From assembly GCA_937894725.1 (NCBI GenBank), contig CALAYL010000099.1, positions 1-38,501 on the forward strand: DNA of 38,501 bases, read 5' to 3'. Positions within the stretch are counted from its first letter, which is position 1; every line of letters begins with the position of its first letter. This DNA is from an uncultured Bacteroidota bacterium. GTDB taxonomy: Bacteria > Bacteroidota > Bacteroidia > Chitinophagales > LD1. The position numbers were made by a program, and so were the translations under genes. Below the pieces are notes generated by a model. That model did no database searches. It saw only the letters and a program-made list of their open reading frames with translations, and had not been told where the DNA came from. Below, piece by piece: positions 8,184-17,463 of the stretch.

Positions 8184-9566
8184 ATGATGCTTTTTGTAGG
8201 AATATTAATGCTTTATCTCTCTGGCGCTGCGCTACTAGTGCGACTGCACAATGGGCTTAGCTGGAAAGAAATGGTAAGCTTCTCTTTTGTGATAGGATTG
8301 GGAGTCAATACGTTTTTTATGTTTCTCTGTGATGTGGTGGGCTTAGGATTTACACAGTATGTGCTGTTTTTTGCCTCCTTTGCTGTTATCGTTTTCAATT
8401 ATGATCTGCTCGTGGAGTATTATAAAACACATAAACAATACATCACGCTGCCTTCAATGTCATTAAGTGGAATGAATTATCCTGCTGTCGTTTTGGCAAG
8501 TATTATCCTTGTTCTACTTTATATTATCACTACCAAAAATCTCTACTGGCCTACCTCAGAGCATGATGCTATAGGCTCATTTGATAAGCTAGGTATGGTG
8601 ATGGCACTCGAAGGCAAAATCAAAATCAGCTTGTTTGAATGGGGACTACAAGGTTCGGGAGGTATATACCCTCCGTTTTTTCATGGCGGTATTGCCTATA
8701 TGTACTTGTTTGGAGCGGACTCGCCAAAAATAATCACTACCCTCTTTTTTATATCTATGCTATTGGGATTTTACGCTATCGCTAAAATGTATGTAAGCCC
8801 CATCGTAGCGTTGTTTTTCACACTCTTACTTGAAATCACCCCTGAACTATATTCCCATGCTGCGCTGCTATTGGGCAATCTTCCCACCACTGCTACTGTG
8901 GGCTTAGCGGCTCTAACATTGTTTGTGGCATTAGACAAAAAAGACCTTCCCTACCTATGGCTATCTGCTATCTTTACAGCCCTAGCATTATGGTGCCGAA
9001 ACGATACGATAGGCTTTGCCATAGCCGCAGTGGGCATCGTTACATTTCATTTTTTCAAAGAAAAAAACTGGAAAGTTATTTTGGGATTTGCAGGCATTTC
9101 ATTTTCGACCTTTTTTATCTGGACACTCTACCTCAAATTCAAAATCGACATTGTACAGGCGTCTCGTTTTGTCGATGACTTCGAATTTAATCTCAACAAG
9201 TTTGATATTATTGTCACTTACATTATCGCTATGCTCAGCTGGAAGCAGTTTGGCACTTTGCCTCCAGGTACGATGCTCTATGGGCTAGGATTTTTGATAC
9301 CGCTTATCTTGATTTTACTTAATTTTAAATCACTAAAATCAGATAGACCTTTTATACTAGTCTATTTTCTAATCTCTTTTTTGGTTTACTGCCTGATATT
9401 TTATTTGATAGATGAGCAAAAACAAAACTCAGCAATTACTGAATTGATGGAGTCTTCTTTCAAACGAGGTATGTTTTGTTTCTTACCGATTTTGCTTTTT
9501 TATGCAGCTACCAATCCGCTGTCGAGAAAGTTTTCGATCTGGTTAGAAAATTTTAGATTGAATTAG
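8184..9566 (+). CDS. Multi-pass membrane protein, GT-C glycosyltransferase-like
   Basis: 460 residues with about ten or more hydrophobic helices. The first long extracytoplasmic loop (about 120-165) contains WPTSEHDAIGSFDK, whose acidic pair fits the catalytic loop of GT-C polyprenyl-sugar transferases (GT39-like), and then GGIYPPFFHGGIAY. If so, it would use the polyprenyl sugar made by the GT2 two genes upstream. That is inference from layout and topology, not clear homology. The start at 8184 lies 4 bp after the previous stop. Its stop (9564-9566) overlaps the stop of the opposing ABC-F gene by 3 bases, leaving no room for a terminator. Confidence 0.75.
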   Translation: MMLFVGILMLYLSGAALLVRLHNGLSWKEMVSFSFVIGLGVNTFFMFLCDVVGLGFTQYVLFFASFAVIVFNYDLLVEYYKTHKQYITLPSMSLSGMNYPAVVLASIILVLLYIITTKNLYWPTSEHDAIGSFDKLGMVMALEGKIKISLFEWGLQGSGGIYPPFFHGGIAYMYLFGADSPKIITTLFFISMLLGFYAIAKMYVSPIVALFFTLLLEITPELYSHAALLLGNLPTTATVGLAALTLFVALDKKDLPYLWLSAIFTALALWCRNDTIGFAIAAVGIVTFHFFKEKNWKVILGFAGISFSTFFIWTLYLKFKIDIVQASRFVDDFEFNLNKFDIIVTYIIAMLSWKQFGTLPPGTMLYGLGFLIPLILILLNFKSLKSDRPFILVYFLISFLVYCLIFYLIDEQKQNSAITELMESSFKRGMFCFLPILLFYAATNPLSRKFSIWLENFRLN

Positions 9567-11467
9567 ACCTGGGTACTTAGTTTTTCCCATTCGCTCATCG
9601 CAAATTCTAGCTCTTGCTTCAGGGTTTCATAATCTGAAAAAAACTTCGGATTAGCGATTAAGTCACCATACTTTGCAGGGTCTTTGAGTTGTCCATCTAT
9701 ACTAGCTATCTTTGATTCTAGCTTTTCGATTTGCTGCTCTATCACGCCTATTTCTCGCTTTATTTTCTGCGCATCTTTATCCGATTTTTTTTCTACTTCT
9801 GGTTTCTCAAACTTTGCATTTATAGGCTTCTCGACCTTTTCAAATGCGCGCATATTTTCTACATTTTTCTTAGCCAAAAACTCATCTATGGTATCGAGAT
9901 GTTCTTTGATCCCTTCTGGTGTAAACTCAAACAATTTGGTCGTAAGCCCCGACAAGAAATCTCTATCGTGCGATACCACAAGCACAGTACCTTCAAAGTT
10001 TTTGACCGCATTTTTCAAAATCTCTTTTGAAATCAAATCAAGGTGATTAGTAGGCTCATCGAGTACTAAGAAATTTCGTGGCTCAAGTATCAAACGACAA
10101 AGCGCCAAACGAGATTTTTCTCCACCCGAAAGTACCTTCACTTTTTTGTACACATCATCGCCTGTAAAAAGGAAGCAACCTAATAAATCACGAAGTTTGG
10201 TACGTATATCGCCTACAGCCACTTTATCCACTACATCGAGTACAGTATCATTGCCATCAATCGTGTCAGCAGCGTGCTGTGCGTAGTAGCCCACCGTCAC
10301 ATTGTGTCCGAGAGTGACCTCGCCTTTGTCGAAAGGTATATCGCCTATCATCATACGCGAGTAGGTCGTTTTACCCATACCATTTTTACCTATAAAAGCT
10401 ACTTTTTCGCCTCTATAAATCTCTACCGATTGCTCTTCGATTACTTTTTTTGGGCCAAATGATTTAGATAATTTATCTGCGGTGATGACCAGTTTGCCCG
10501 ATGGATGACCGATAGGGAAACGAAGATTCATCGCAAACACTTCGTCTTGCTCCACCTCTATCCTATCCATTTTATCCAGCTTTTTGATAAGTGATTGAGC
10601 AAAGGTAGCCTTCGAAGCTTTAGCTCTAAATCGATCGATATTTCGCTCTATTTGAGCAATCTCTCGCTGCTGGTTTTTAGCGGCATTAATCATGCTCTCT
10701 TTTCGTTCTTCACGAAGTATTTTGTATTGGGTATAAGGTACGTTGTAATCCTCCACATTGCCCGATACCACTTCGATAGTACGGTTGGTGATATTATCTA
10801 AAAATGACCTATCATGCGATACCATTACAATAGCTCCATTGTATTCTTTCAAAAACTTTTCGAGCCAAAGTATCGAGTCTATATCCAGATGATTGGTAGG
10901 TTCATCGAGGAGAATAAGTTGCGGTTTTTGGAGCAAAATTTTAGCCAACTCTACACGCATTTGCCATCCACCGCTGAGGTCTTTCATGGCTTTAGTAAAA
11001 TCGGCCACATCAAAACCTAAGCCTTTTAAAATACGTTCTGTCTGCTCTTGAATGTTCGATGTGTCGTGCATTTCGAGTAGATGCTCCGCTTCTTGCAAAT
11101 CGTTGATGAGGTCCATGTAGCTATCGGTCTCATAGTCGGTACGTGTTTCGAGGTCAATCAAAATTTGGTCGCGCTTAGCTTGCAGACTCAAGGCTTCCTC
11201 AAATGCTTTTTTAGCTTCATCGATAACCGAAAGTTGCGACTGATAACCCAACTCTTGTGGCAAATAACCTATCACCGTTCCTTTAGGAAGCATGATATTG
11301 CCCCCATCGAGCACTTGCAAACCAGTAAGCACTTTAAGCAAGGTCGATTTGCCCGCACCATTGCGACCTACCAGACCTATTTTGTCGGTTTCATTTATCA
11401 AAAAAGAAACCTCATCAAACATGGTACGACCACCAAAATGTAACGAAATATTAGAAACAGCTATCAT
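9563..11467 (-). CDS. ABC-F family ATPase (ribosome-associated type)
   Basis: A 634-residue soluble protein with two ABC domains and no membrane segments. The first has Walker A GRNGAGKS at 34-41, signature LSGGWQ at 164-169 and LLDEPTNHLD. The ABC-F linker lies at about 200-290, rich in Arg/Lys. The second has Walker A GKNGMGKTT at 361-369, signature LSGGEKSR at 447-454 and VLDEPTNHLD. A charged coiled-coil C-terminus (about 560-634) ends in STQV. ABC-F proteins act on the translating ribosome (EttA/Uup/YheS-like); which subgroup this is cannot be told here, though the CTD coiled coil recalls Uup/YheS. Transcription probably starts at the promoter at 11510-11540. Confidence 0.92.
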   Translation of the reverse strand: MIAVSNISLHFGGRTMFDEVSFLINETDKIGLVGRNGAGKSTLLKVLTGLQVLDGGNIMLPKGTVIGYLPQELGYQSQLSVIDEAKKAFEEALSLQAKRDQILIDLETRTDYETDSYMDLINDLQEAEHLLEMHDTSNIQEQTERILKGLGFDVADFTKAMKDLSGGWQMRVELAKILLQKPQLILLDEPTNHLDIDSILWLEKFLKEYNGAIVMVSHDRSFLDNITNRTIEVVSGNVEDYNVPYTQYKILREERKESMINAAKNQQREIAQIERNIDRFRAKASKATFAQSLIKKLDKMDRIEVEQDEVFAMNLRFPIGHPSGKLVITADKLSKSFGPKKVIEEQSVEIYRGEKVAFIGKNGMGKTTYSRMMIGDIPFDKGEVTLGHNVTVGYYAQHAADTIDGNDTVLDVVDKVAVGDIRTKLRDLLGCFLFTGDDVYKKVKVLSGGEKSRLALCRLILEPRNFLVLDEPTNHLDLISKEILKNAVKNFEGTVLVVSHDRDFLSGLTTKLFEFTPEGIKEHLDTIDEFLAKKNVENMRAFEKVEKPINAKFEKPEVEKKSDKDAQKIKREIGVIEQQIEKLESKIASIDGQLKDPAKYGDLIANPKFFSDYETLKQELEFAMSEWEKLSTQV

Positions 11468-11509
11468 AATGTTAGAAATTTAAAAGCATTATCGCTTTTT
11501 TTAAGGGCG

Positions 11510-11540
11510 CAAAGATAGCCTTTTATAGGCTTTTGAGCAA
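11510..11540 (-). promoter_or_regulatory. Bacteroidota-type promoter of the ABC-F gene
   Basis: On the minus strand TTG (11538-11540), a 20-nt spacer and TATCTTTG (11510-11517) match the phylum consensus TTG-N~20-TANNTTTG. Transcription would start about 30-40 nt before the ATG at 11467. Confidence 0.7.
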
Positions 11541-11594
11541 TGAAAGTTTGTTTGTTGCTGCTTAATCTTTATTTTTAGGTATAAAGCATAAACA

Positions 11595-11834
11595 ATGGAT
11601 AACAATAACGCAGCACAATATTATTGGGAAGCTAGAGTAATGGGTATAGCCCTATCGGTGATCTTGATAGCAAACGCAGTCGAAAAGATAGCAGCTCAGC
11701 AAACCAACTCATTTGGAAATCTATGGGGTTCGTATGCAAGTTTGACGATTATGAGCGTGTTTTTGATTAAAAATGTATATCAAATCTATAAATACAGACC
11801 CTTTGAGAAAGCGTATGGAAAGAGGAAGAGCTAA
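11595..11834 (+). CDS. Small two-helix membrane protein, unknown
   Basis: 79 residues with two hydrophobic helices (about 14-32 and 45-63). The N-terminus is polar (MDNNNAAQYYWEAR) and the C-terminus basic (FEKAYGKRKS), fitting two membrane passes with the ends in the cytoplasm. No family is recognised. It is the first of two small membrane-protein genes lying between the divergent ABC-F gene and the terminator at 12158. The real-gene call rests on the protein-like composition, a clean ATG and consistent orientation. Confidence 0.65.
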   Translation: MDNNNAAQYYWEARVMGIALSVILIANAVEKIAAQQTNSFGNLWGSYASLTIMSVFLIKNVYQIYKYRPFEKAYGKRKS

Positions 11835-11909
11835 GAGGAAAAACACTTCTTTAAAAAAATATTTCGCAATAAAATTAAAACCAATTATATTGCACCAAAA
11901 TTAAACACT

Positions 11910-12134
11910 ATGTCTAAAGTAATAGGAGGAATCTTCACGGTGATTGGCACACTTTGCTGCCTTGGTCTTTGTTTTTTATATATGAATTCATCGGCTTATT
12001 TGAATTATAACGACCCTGCTAAACACTTATCATACTATCAAACAGGCTTAGGAATGTCAACATTCTTTTTCGGATTAATGTTGTTAGTAGGTCTGGTGTT
12101 TATGTTCTTTTCTAAAGAGCCAAATTTGAAATAA
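11910..12134 (+). CDS. Small two-helix membrane protein, unknown
   Basis: 74 residues: helix one at about 5-27 (GGIFTVIGTLCCLGLCFLYM), a short Tyr/Asn-rich loop, helix two at about 47-67 (MSTFFFGLMLLVGLVFMFF), and a short Lys/Glu tail. The family is not recognised. It begins 75 bp after the previous small gene; a TATATTGC upstream (about 11886) could be a promoter element. It is followed closely by an intrinsic terminator, which supports it being a transcribed gene. Confidence 0.65.
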   Translation: MSKVIGGIFTVIGTLCCLGLCFLYMNSSAYLNYNDPAKHLSYYQTGLGMSTFFFGLMLLVGLVFMFFSKEPNLK

Positions 12135-12157
12135 ACCTTTTTTTCAGAATATATCTC

Positions 12158-12187
12158 AAAAGCCCCGAACCTTATATCGGGGCTTTT
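12158..12187 (+). terminator. Intrinsic terminator after the small membrane-protein gene
   Basis: A perfect 11-bp stem (AAAAGCCCCGA with TCGGGGCTTTT) and an 8-nt loop, followed by a T-rich tail. It lies 23 bp after the stop at 12134 and directly before the bshA promoter. Confidence 0.9.
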
Positions 12188-12198
12188 GTTATTTTATC

Positions 12199-12206
12199 TA
12201 CCTTTG
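12199..12206 (+). promoter_or_regulatory. Probable -7 element of bshA
   Basis: TACCTTTG fits TANNTTTG and lies 18 nt before the ATG at 12225, just past the terminator. A well-spaced TTG (-33) partner was not found. Confidence 0.5.
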
Positions 12207-12224
12207 AGCACCCAAACCACACGA

Positions 12225-13373
12225 ATGAAAATAGGCATTATCTGTTATCCAACTTATGGGGGCAGTGGCGTAGTAGCTACTGAGCTAGGCAAAGCACTCG
12301 CCAAGAAAGGACATAAAGTACACTTTATCACCTACAATGAGCCTGTGCGATTAGATGGCTTTCACGAAAATATTTTTTATCATGAGGTGAGTTCCTTGGA
12401 TTATCCGCTCTTTCAATTTCAACCCTACGAATCTGCTCTCACAAGCAAAATAGTAGATGTAGTGAAGTTCGAAAAACTGGATTTACTACATGTACACTAC
12501 GCTATACCGCACGCATCTGCGGCACTTATGGCTAAGTACATTTTGGCAGAGCAAGATATTGCTATTCCTTTTATCACGACCCTTCACGGTACAGATATTA
12601 CACTCGTAGGTCGCGATGCGGGTTATCTACCCGTAGTTGCATTTTCAATAAATCATTCTGATGGTATCACCTCTGTATCTGAATCGCTAAAACGAGATAC
12701 CTTACTTTATTTTGATACAAAAAAACATATCGAAGTCATCCCAAATTTTATTGATTTTTCTCGATTTAAAAAGACAAATAAAGAGCATTTCAAGAAAGCG
12801 ATAGCGCCCAATGGTGAAAAAATATTGATGCACGTATCTAACTTTAGAAAGGTAAAAAGGGTAGAAGACGTAGTCAAAATGTTTGACATTGTATATAAAA
12901 AAATCAATGCTAAACTCATCCTCGTAGGCGATGGACCAGAGCGGATGGCGGTAGAGATGCTATGCCGAAACTTAGGCAACTGCGATCATGTTCGTTTTGT
13001 TGGCAAACAAGAAGCTATTGAAGATTTGTTAGCCATAGCCGATGTTTTTGTATTGCCCTCAGAGAGCGAGAGTTTTGGCTTGGCAGCACTAGAAGCTATG
13101 GCTTGCGAAGTGCCTGTTATTTCATCTAATGCAGGAGGCATTTCAGAGGTCAATTTGCAGGGCATTACTGGCTATTTGAGCAATGTAGGTGACTATCAAG
13201 ATATGGCTAAAAACGCTATCTATATACTCGAAGATGAAAACCGACTCACGACATTTAAGGCTAACGCCCTAGCGCAAGCCAAACGTTTTGACCTAGAATA
13301 TATTTTGCCAATGTATGAAAGATACTATGACCAAATATGCAACACTAGCGCTTGGTCAGAGTATGTGATTTAG
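12225..13373 (+). CDS. bshA: N-acetyl-alpha-D-glucosaminyl L-malate synthase BshA (bacillithiol biosynthesis)
   Basis: A 382-residue GT4 glycosyltransferase that joins GlcNAc from UDP-GlcNAc to L-malate, the first step of bacillithiol, the low-molecular-weight thiol of many Firmicutes and Bacteroidota. Recognised by the family-typical start MKIGIICYPTYGGSGVV, the segment DYPLFQFQPYESAL, the HVHYAIPHA motif, and the C-terminal donor-binding PSESESFGLAALEAMACE. I chose the ATG at 12225. An in-frame TTG at 12186 would add 13 residues, but it lies inside the upstream terminator and before the promoter-like TACCTTTG. No other bacillithiol genes (bshB, bshC) lie in the window. Confidence 0.93.
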   Translation: MKIGIICYPTYGGSGVVATELGKALAKKGHKVHFITYNEPVRLDGFHENIFYHEVSSLDYPLFQFQPYESALTSKIVDVVKFEKLDLLHVHYAIPHASAALMAKYILAEQDIAIPFITTLHGTDITLVGRDAGYLPVVAFSINHSDGITSVSESLKRDTLLYFDTKKHIEVIPNFIDFSRFKKTNKEHFKKAIAPNGEKILMHVSNFRKVKRVEDVVKMFDIVYKKINAKLILVGDGPERMAVEMLCRNLGNCDHVRFVGKQEAIEDLLAIADVFVLPSESESFGLAALEAMACEVPVISSNAGGISEVNLQGITGYLSNVGDYQDMAKNAIYILEDENRLTTFKANALAQAKRFDLEYILPMYERYYDQICNTSAWSEYVI

Positions 13374-13465
13374 GCAACCTTCTATATACATTAACCTTTT
13401 AGATCCGTGTTTAAAAAACATTTTTCGCAAAGCGCTAAAGTTTTGTGCGGCTATACCAGTGCGGC

Positions 13466-16400
13466 TTATCTAAGAATAGATATTGTGCCTTTGTTGTCTA
13501 TCACCTCATTGTCTAAAAACGTAACTCTTACTTGGTAAGGATAAATTCCTAGACTCACAGGAGCACCTTTGAAAGTGCCATCCCAGCCAATATTGATATC
13601 ATTGGTTTGAAATACTTTTTCACCCCATTTGTTATAAACAGTGGCTTCAAAAAATTTCACTCCTTTACTAAACACTTTCCACTCTTCGTTGCGCACATCA
13701 CCATTAGGGGTAAAAGCATTCGGAATATACAAGTTTTTGGTAGCATCTACACTTACTTTTACTTTTGTTGTGTCCTTGCATCCCGTAGTTTGGTCAATAA
13801 CTATTACGGTGTAAGTAGTCGTACGAACTGGTGAAGCATCTGGATCTTCGCAATCTACACAACTCAAGGTAGCCGCTGGTGACCATATGTAATTATAGTT
13901 TGCGCTTGGCAATACAGATAAATCAATAGTGGCGGTCTCTAAGAAGTTGATTTTTATTTCTGGCCCTGTACTGGTTATTATCTCAGCAGGTTGAGAAAGT
14001 GTTATGGACTTGGTGGTACTACAGTTGTTGCCATCGCGAGCAGTTACGCTATACACTCCAGCAGTGAGACCACCTATAGCTCTTGTCGTTTTATTGTTTG
14101 ACCAAATGTAGCGATATGGCGAATTTCCACCTAGCGGACTAGTAAAGATTCTACCGTTGCTAAAACCATAGCAGCTAGCATCAAAAGTGCTGTCGATAGT
14201 TAAGTCAAATACGACAGCTGCCTGCACAGTATAAGTGGCCGTAGCGGTGCAATTATTTGCATCTGAAACGATGACCGTGTATGGGTTCGCGCCTATATTA
14301 GATGCCGTAGCGGTGGTTTGTACAGGGGTAGTACTCCATTTATATTGATAGCTTGGTGTGCCACTCGACACGGCTACAGTGATTGAGCCATCTTTATAGT
14401 TAGAGCAAGTCTCATTTATAATACCATTTGGAGCTAGCGCAATTACAGGATTTGACACCATAGTAGTAGTAATCGCATTACTAACGTACAGACAACCTTG
14501 AGCATCTATGCCAATAAGCCCAAAAGTACCAGAGCTATCTACTCTTATTATAGGGTCTGTTTCTTGAGTGCTCCAAAATAAGGCTATCAAGTTAGCATCA
14601 GTAGATTCTAGCTCTACAAAATCGCCATCGCAAAATGTCGTATTTCCATTCGCTACGATAGTAGTAGGGTCTGGTGGACTTACGGTGATAACAACTTGGT
14701 CTGAGGCAGTGCAGCCATTTTGATTGGCTGTAGTAGTTAGCGTAATAACCTCTGGAGTAGGGTTAAAGTTGGGGAATGAGAAAAATGGATTTGAAGACGT
14801 AGAGTCATCTAGATTCGAGCCATCATCCCAAGAGTAGGTAAATCCAGTTATAGCTGCTGAGCCTATCTGTATTGTTCCGCCCGAACATACTGTTTGGTCA
14901 GGTCCTGCATCTACGGTAGGGGGGGTGCCCACACCTACGGTCTGCACATTGGCAGGTACGCTACAGCCATTAGCATTTACACTTAGTGATACATTTTTGA
15001 CACTTGGGGTAGCCCAATTTACCACATATGGCCCTTGTCCAGTTCCCGACACTACAGTACCTCCGTCAAAATCCCAAGTATAGGTGGCAGAAGCGGGGTT
15101 AGTTCCTGTATAGCGGATTGTATCATTTTCGCCAATACATACCGATGGTTTAGAAAATGTAAATGAATTATCTATGGCAGGATAGAGTGTAACAATTACC
15201 GTATCTACACCTACGCAGCCATTTTCGGAAGCTACTAACTGAAAAGCAGACACCTGTGTGGTCGATAATGGATTTACATAATTAAATACTGGGTCTGAGA
15301 TACTTGTAGAACTAAGCCCTACGGTATTATTCCAAGTATAAGCGGCACCACCTACAGGGGCTACTCCTAGGTTGTAGTTTTGGCCAGAACAAGCTAAAAT
15401 ATCTGGTCCAGCATTTGCAATAGGTGAAGGATTGACGGTGACAGAAAAATTAGTAGTAGGAGATGTACATCTTCCATCTGTGATAAATAAAGCTACATTT
15501 TTAGGGCCAGCAGTAGTCCAAACTACACCAAGCGGATTATTTGTGAGCGACCCTTGCGCTACTCCACCAGCTAAACTCCAATTAGCTACAGCGGATGTAG
15601 AATAGTTGCCAGTATAAGTCAAATCAATTTTTTGATTGGTACACACTGCTGCAGGAGTAGGACTACTAGTAATGGTAGGTGCTGGAGTAGAAATGGATAT
15701 GACCTCTGTAGTGTCTTCACCGTAGCATCCATATCGATCTGTAGCGCGAGCAATATATTTTGTAGTTCCGACAGGAGGAGTAACCGCAATACTAGCGGTG
15801 CTTTGACCTCCCGGAGTCCATGCAAAAATATAGGGTTGCGAACCCAAAATGGTATTGGTAGTAATATTTAAAGAAGATGAACTGCAAATCGTAGTATCCC
15901 GTGTAGCTCTAAGTTCTGGACAAAGATTTACCTCTATTACCGACTTGCTTGTTCTATCACACGATAAATCATTCCATTGGCCGCCACTATATATTTGCAC
16001 ACACTGCTCCCCATTGCTACATTTATATCTATCGCTTGAGCTTACACATGTATTTCCTAAAATTGGGGTATTGCAACATCCTGGTTTGCTATTGTTGGGC
16101 TCTCCTGCTGCCCAGTTTTGAAACACCGTAGCTGATGGTGGCCCTGGGGTAAAATTGCCCGTGCTACCATCAAGTGCATAAAACTGTGAATTGCCATTTG
16201 ATACACGTTTTATACCTATCCACACAGGATCTCCATTGGCCAAATACCCTCCTGCATTGAGGGCTGCCACTACGTTTGTGTTTTCAGCCGCATCGTTAAA
16301 CACGGTTAAGTGTGCACCTAAAAGATTTGCGTCAGATTCTGCTTGAGCAGCATCCATTGTGTTATTATCTACAAAATACATACTGCAAGACTGACCAGTC

Positions 16401-17347
16401 ACAGGCAACTCCACATATCGACCACCACTTGCTGCAAAAGCAGCTCGTACAGCAGCAATATTGCATCCTTTAGGGCCTGCTGGTACATTGCAGTTTGGAT
16501 TGATTGTGATATTGACGGTATCTTGTTGGTAGCATCCATATCTATCTGTAGCTTGCACTATATAAGCTGCTGGTGCCGCAGGAAAGACCGTCTGCAATGC
16601 GCCTGTCAAGCCTCCTGGATTCCATGTGAAAGTAATGGGGTTTGAACCTAAAATTGCTTTTGCTTTCAACGTTGCTCCACCTCCACTACAAATGAGAGTA
16701 TCGTTTGAAGATGTTAGTTCTGGGCAAAGATTGACTTCAATGACGGACTTGCTCGTGCCATTACAAGGAAGGTCATTCCATAGAGCATTTGAACGCATTT
16801 GAACACACTGCTCACCATTATTACACTCATATACATTGCAGCCGATAAAGCATCCAGGAGCACATTGATAGCCATTATTGTTTGGCTCTCCAGCATCCCA
16901 GTTTTGATAAATGCCTGGAGTAGGTCCACCTGAAGATGTAGGAGGAAGAAAATTTCCAGTAGAGCCGTCTAACGCATAAAAAGTAGGGCTTGCAGTAGCA
17001 GTTCGCTTGTATCCTAGCCATACTCTCGCATTACCCGCCAAATACCCACCTGAGGTGAGTGCATTAAATACGTTCGTGTTTTCTGTAGCATCATTCATTA
17101 CTACTAAATGAGCCCCTAAGGTGTTGGCATCTGTTTCTGCCTGGGCTGCATCAAGCGAGCGATTATCTATAAAATACATACTACATCCTTGACCAGTCAC
17201 TGGCAATTCTGTGTAATTTCCCGAAGCCGCAAATGCTGCGCGAATCGCAGCAGGGTTGCAACCTTGAGGCGTTTGAGAAAAAGCGTTTTGTAAAAATATA
17301 GAGAAAAAGGCGACAACTAAGCTACGCAACAAGTATTCATTTTTCAT
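13466..17347 (-). CDS. Secreted surface protein with two C-type lectin domains, PKD/Ig-like and SprB repeats, type B T9SS sorting domain
   Basis: 1293 residues. There is a signal peptide at 1-25. C-type lectin domain 1 (about 30-208) has EPN at 154-156 and WND at 190-192, followed by an Ig-like domain (about 210-285). Lectin domain 2 (about 295-476) has EPN at 416-418 and WND at 458-460, followed by a second Ig-like domain. PKD/Ig-like modules then run to about 990, with two SprB repeats at about 995-1150. The C-terminal ~85 residues (IPNAFTPNGD, FFEATVYNKWGEKVF, WDGTFKG, GIYPYQVRV) are the gliding-motility/type B T9SS sorting domain. EPN plus WND is the known Ca2+-dependent mannose-type sugar-binding signature in animal lectins. 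Surface attachment to glycans is therefore a reasoned guess. A TATATTTA element lies upstream on the minus strand. Confidence 0.9.
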   Translation of the reverse strand: MKNEYLLRSLVVAFFSIFLQNAFSQTPQGCNPAAIRAAFAASGNYTELPVTGQGCSMYFIDNRSLDAAQAETDANTLGAHLVVMNDATENTNVFNALTSGGYLAGNARVWLGYKRTATASPTFYALDGSTGNFLPPTSSGGPTPGIYQNWDAGEPNNNGYQCAPGCFIGCNVYECNNGEQCVQMRSNALWNDLPCNGTSKSVIEVNLCPELTSSNDTLICSGGGATLKAKAILGSNPITFTWNPGGLTGALQTVFPAAPAAYIVQATDRYGCYQQDTVNITINPNCNVPAGPKGCNIAAVRAAFAASGGRYVELPVTGQSCSMYFVDNNTMDAAQAESDANLLGAHLTVFNDAAENTNVVAALNAGGYLANGDPVWIGIKRVSNGNSQFYALDGSTGNFTPGPPSATVFQNWAAGEPNNSKPGCCNTPILGNTCVSSSDRYKCSNGEQCVQIYSGGQWNDLSCDRTSKSVIEVNLCPELRATRDTTICSSSSLNITTNTILGSQPYIFAWTPGGQSTASIAVTPPVGTTKYIARATDRYGCYGEDTTEVISISTPAPTITSSPTPAAVCTNQKIDLTYTGNYSTSAVANWSLAGGVAQGSLTNNPLGVVWTTAGPKNVALFITDGRCTSPTTNFSVTVNPSPIANAGPDILACSGQNYNLGVAPVGGAAYTWNNTVGLSSTSISDPVFNYVNPLSTTQVSAFQLVASENGCVGVDTVIVTLYPAIDNSFTFSKPSVCIGENDTIRYTGTNPASATYTWDFDGGTVVSGTGQGPYVVNWATPSVKNVSLSVNANGCSVPANVQTVGVGTPPTVDAGPDQTVCSGGTIQIGSAAITGFTYSWDDGSNLDDSTSSNPFFSFPNFNPTPEVITLTTTANQNGCTASDQVVITVSPPDPTTIVANGNTTFCDGDFVELESTDANLIALFWSTQETDPIIRVDSSGTFGLIGIDAQGCLYVSNAITTTMVSNPVIALAPNGIINETCSNYKDGSITVAVSSGTPSYQYKWSTTPVQTTATASNIGANPYTVIVSDANNCTATATYTVQAAVVFDLTIDSTFDASCYGFSNGRIFTSPLGGNSPYRYIWSNNKTTRAIGGLTAGVYSVTARDGNNCSTTKSITLSQPAEIITSTGPEIKINFLETATIDLSVLPSANYNYIWSPAATLSCVDCEDPDASPVRTTTYTVIVIDQTTGCKDTTKVKVSVDATKNLYIPNAFTPNGDVRNEEWKVFSKGVKFFEATVYNKWGEKVFQTNDINIGWDGTFKGAPVSLGIYPYQVRVTFLDNEVIDNKGTISILR
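15680..17260 (-). repeat. Tandem duplication of a lectin + Ig-like unit within the surface protein
   Basis: Residues ~30-285 and ~295-555 are collinear copies. Both contain RAAFAASG, ELPVTGQ-C-SMYF, DAAQAE-DAN-LGAH, FYALDGSTGNF, GEPNN, NNGEQCVQ/SNGEQCVQ and SKSVIEVNLCPEL, then an Ig-like module ending ATDRYGCY. The repeat period is about 265 residues (795 bp). The DNA is still alignable but clearly diverged. Confidence 0.85.
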
Positions 17348-17463
17348 CGAGAGGTGTGTTTTGGATGCTAAATATAGTTTATTCTACATGAGTTTAAATA
17401 GATAGACAAGTTTTTTGCTTTGTACGTTGCATAACATAGCTAAAAACGATATAAAAAGTATAA

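Noticed and set aside
9684..11443. Plus-strand open frames over the ABC-F gene
   Set aside because: Antisense shadows of a well-conserved gene; no independent start signals.
12186..12224. Extended BshA start at TTG 12186
   Set aside because: It lies within the upstream terminator stem and before the promoter element; BshA proteins begin at the conserved MKIGI-C-PT-GGSG.
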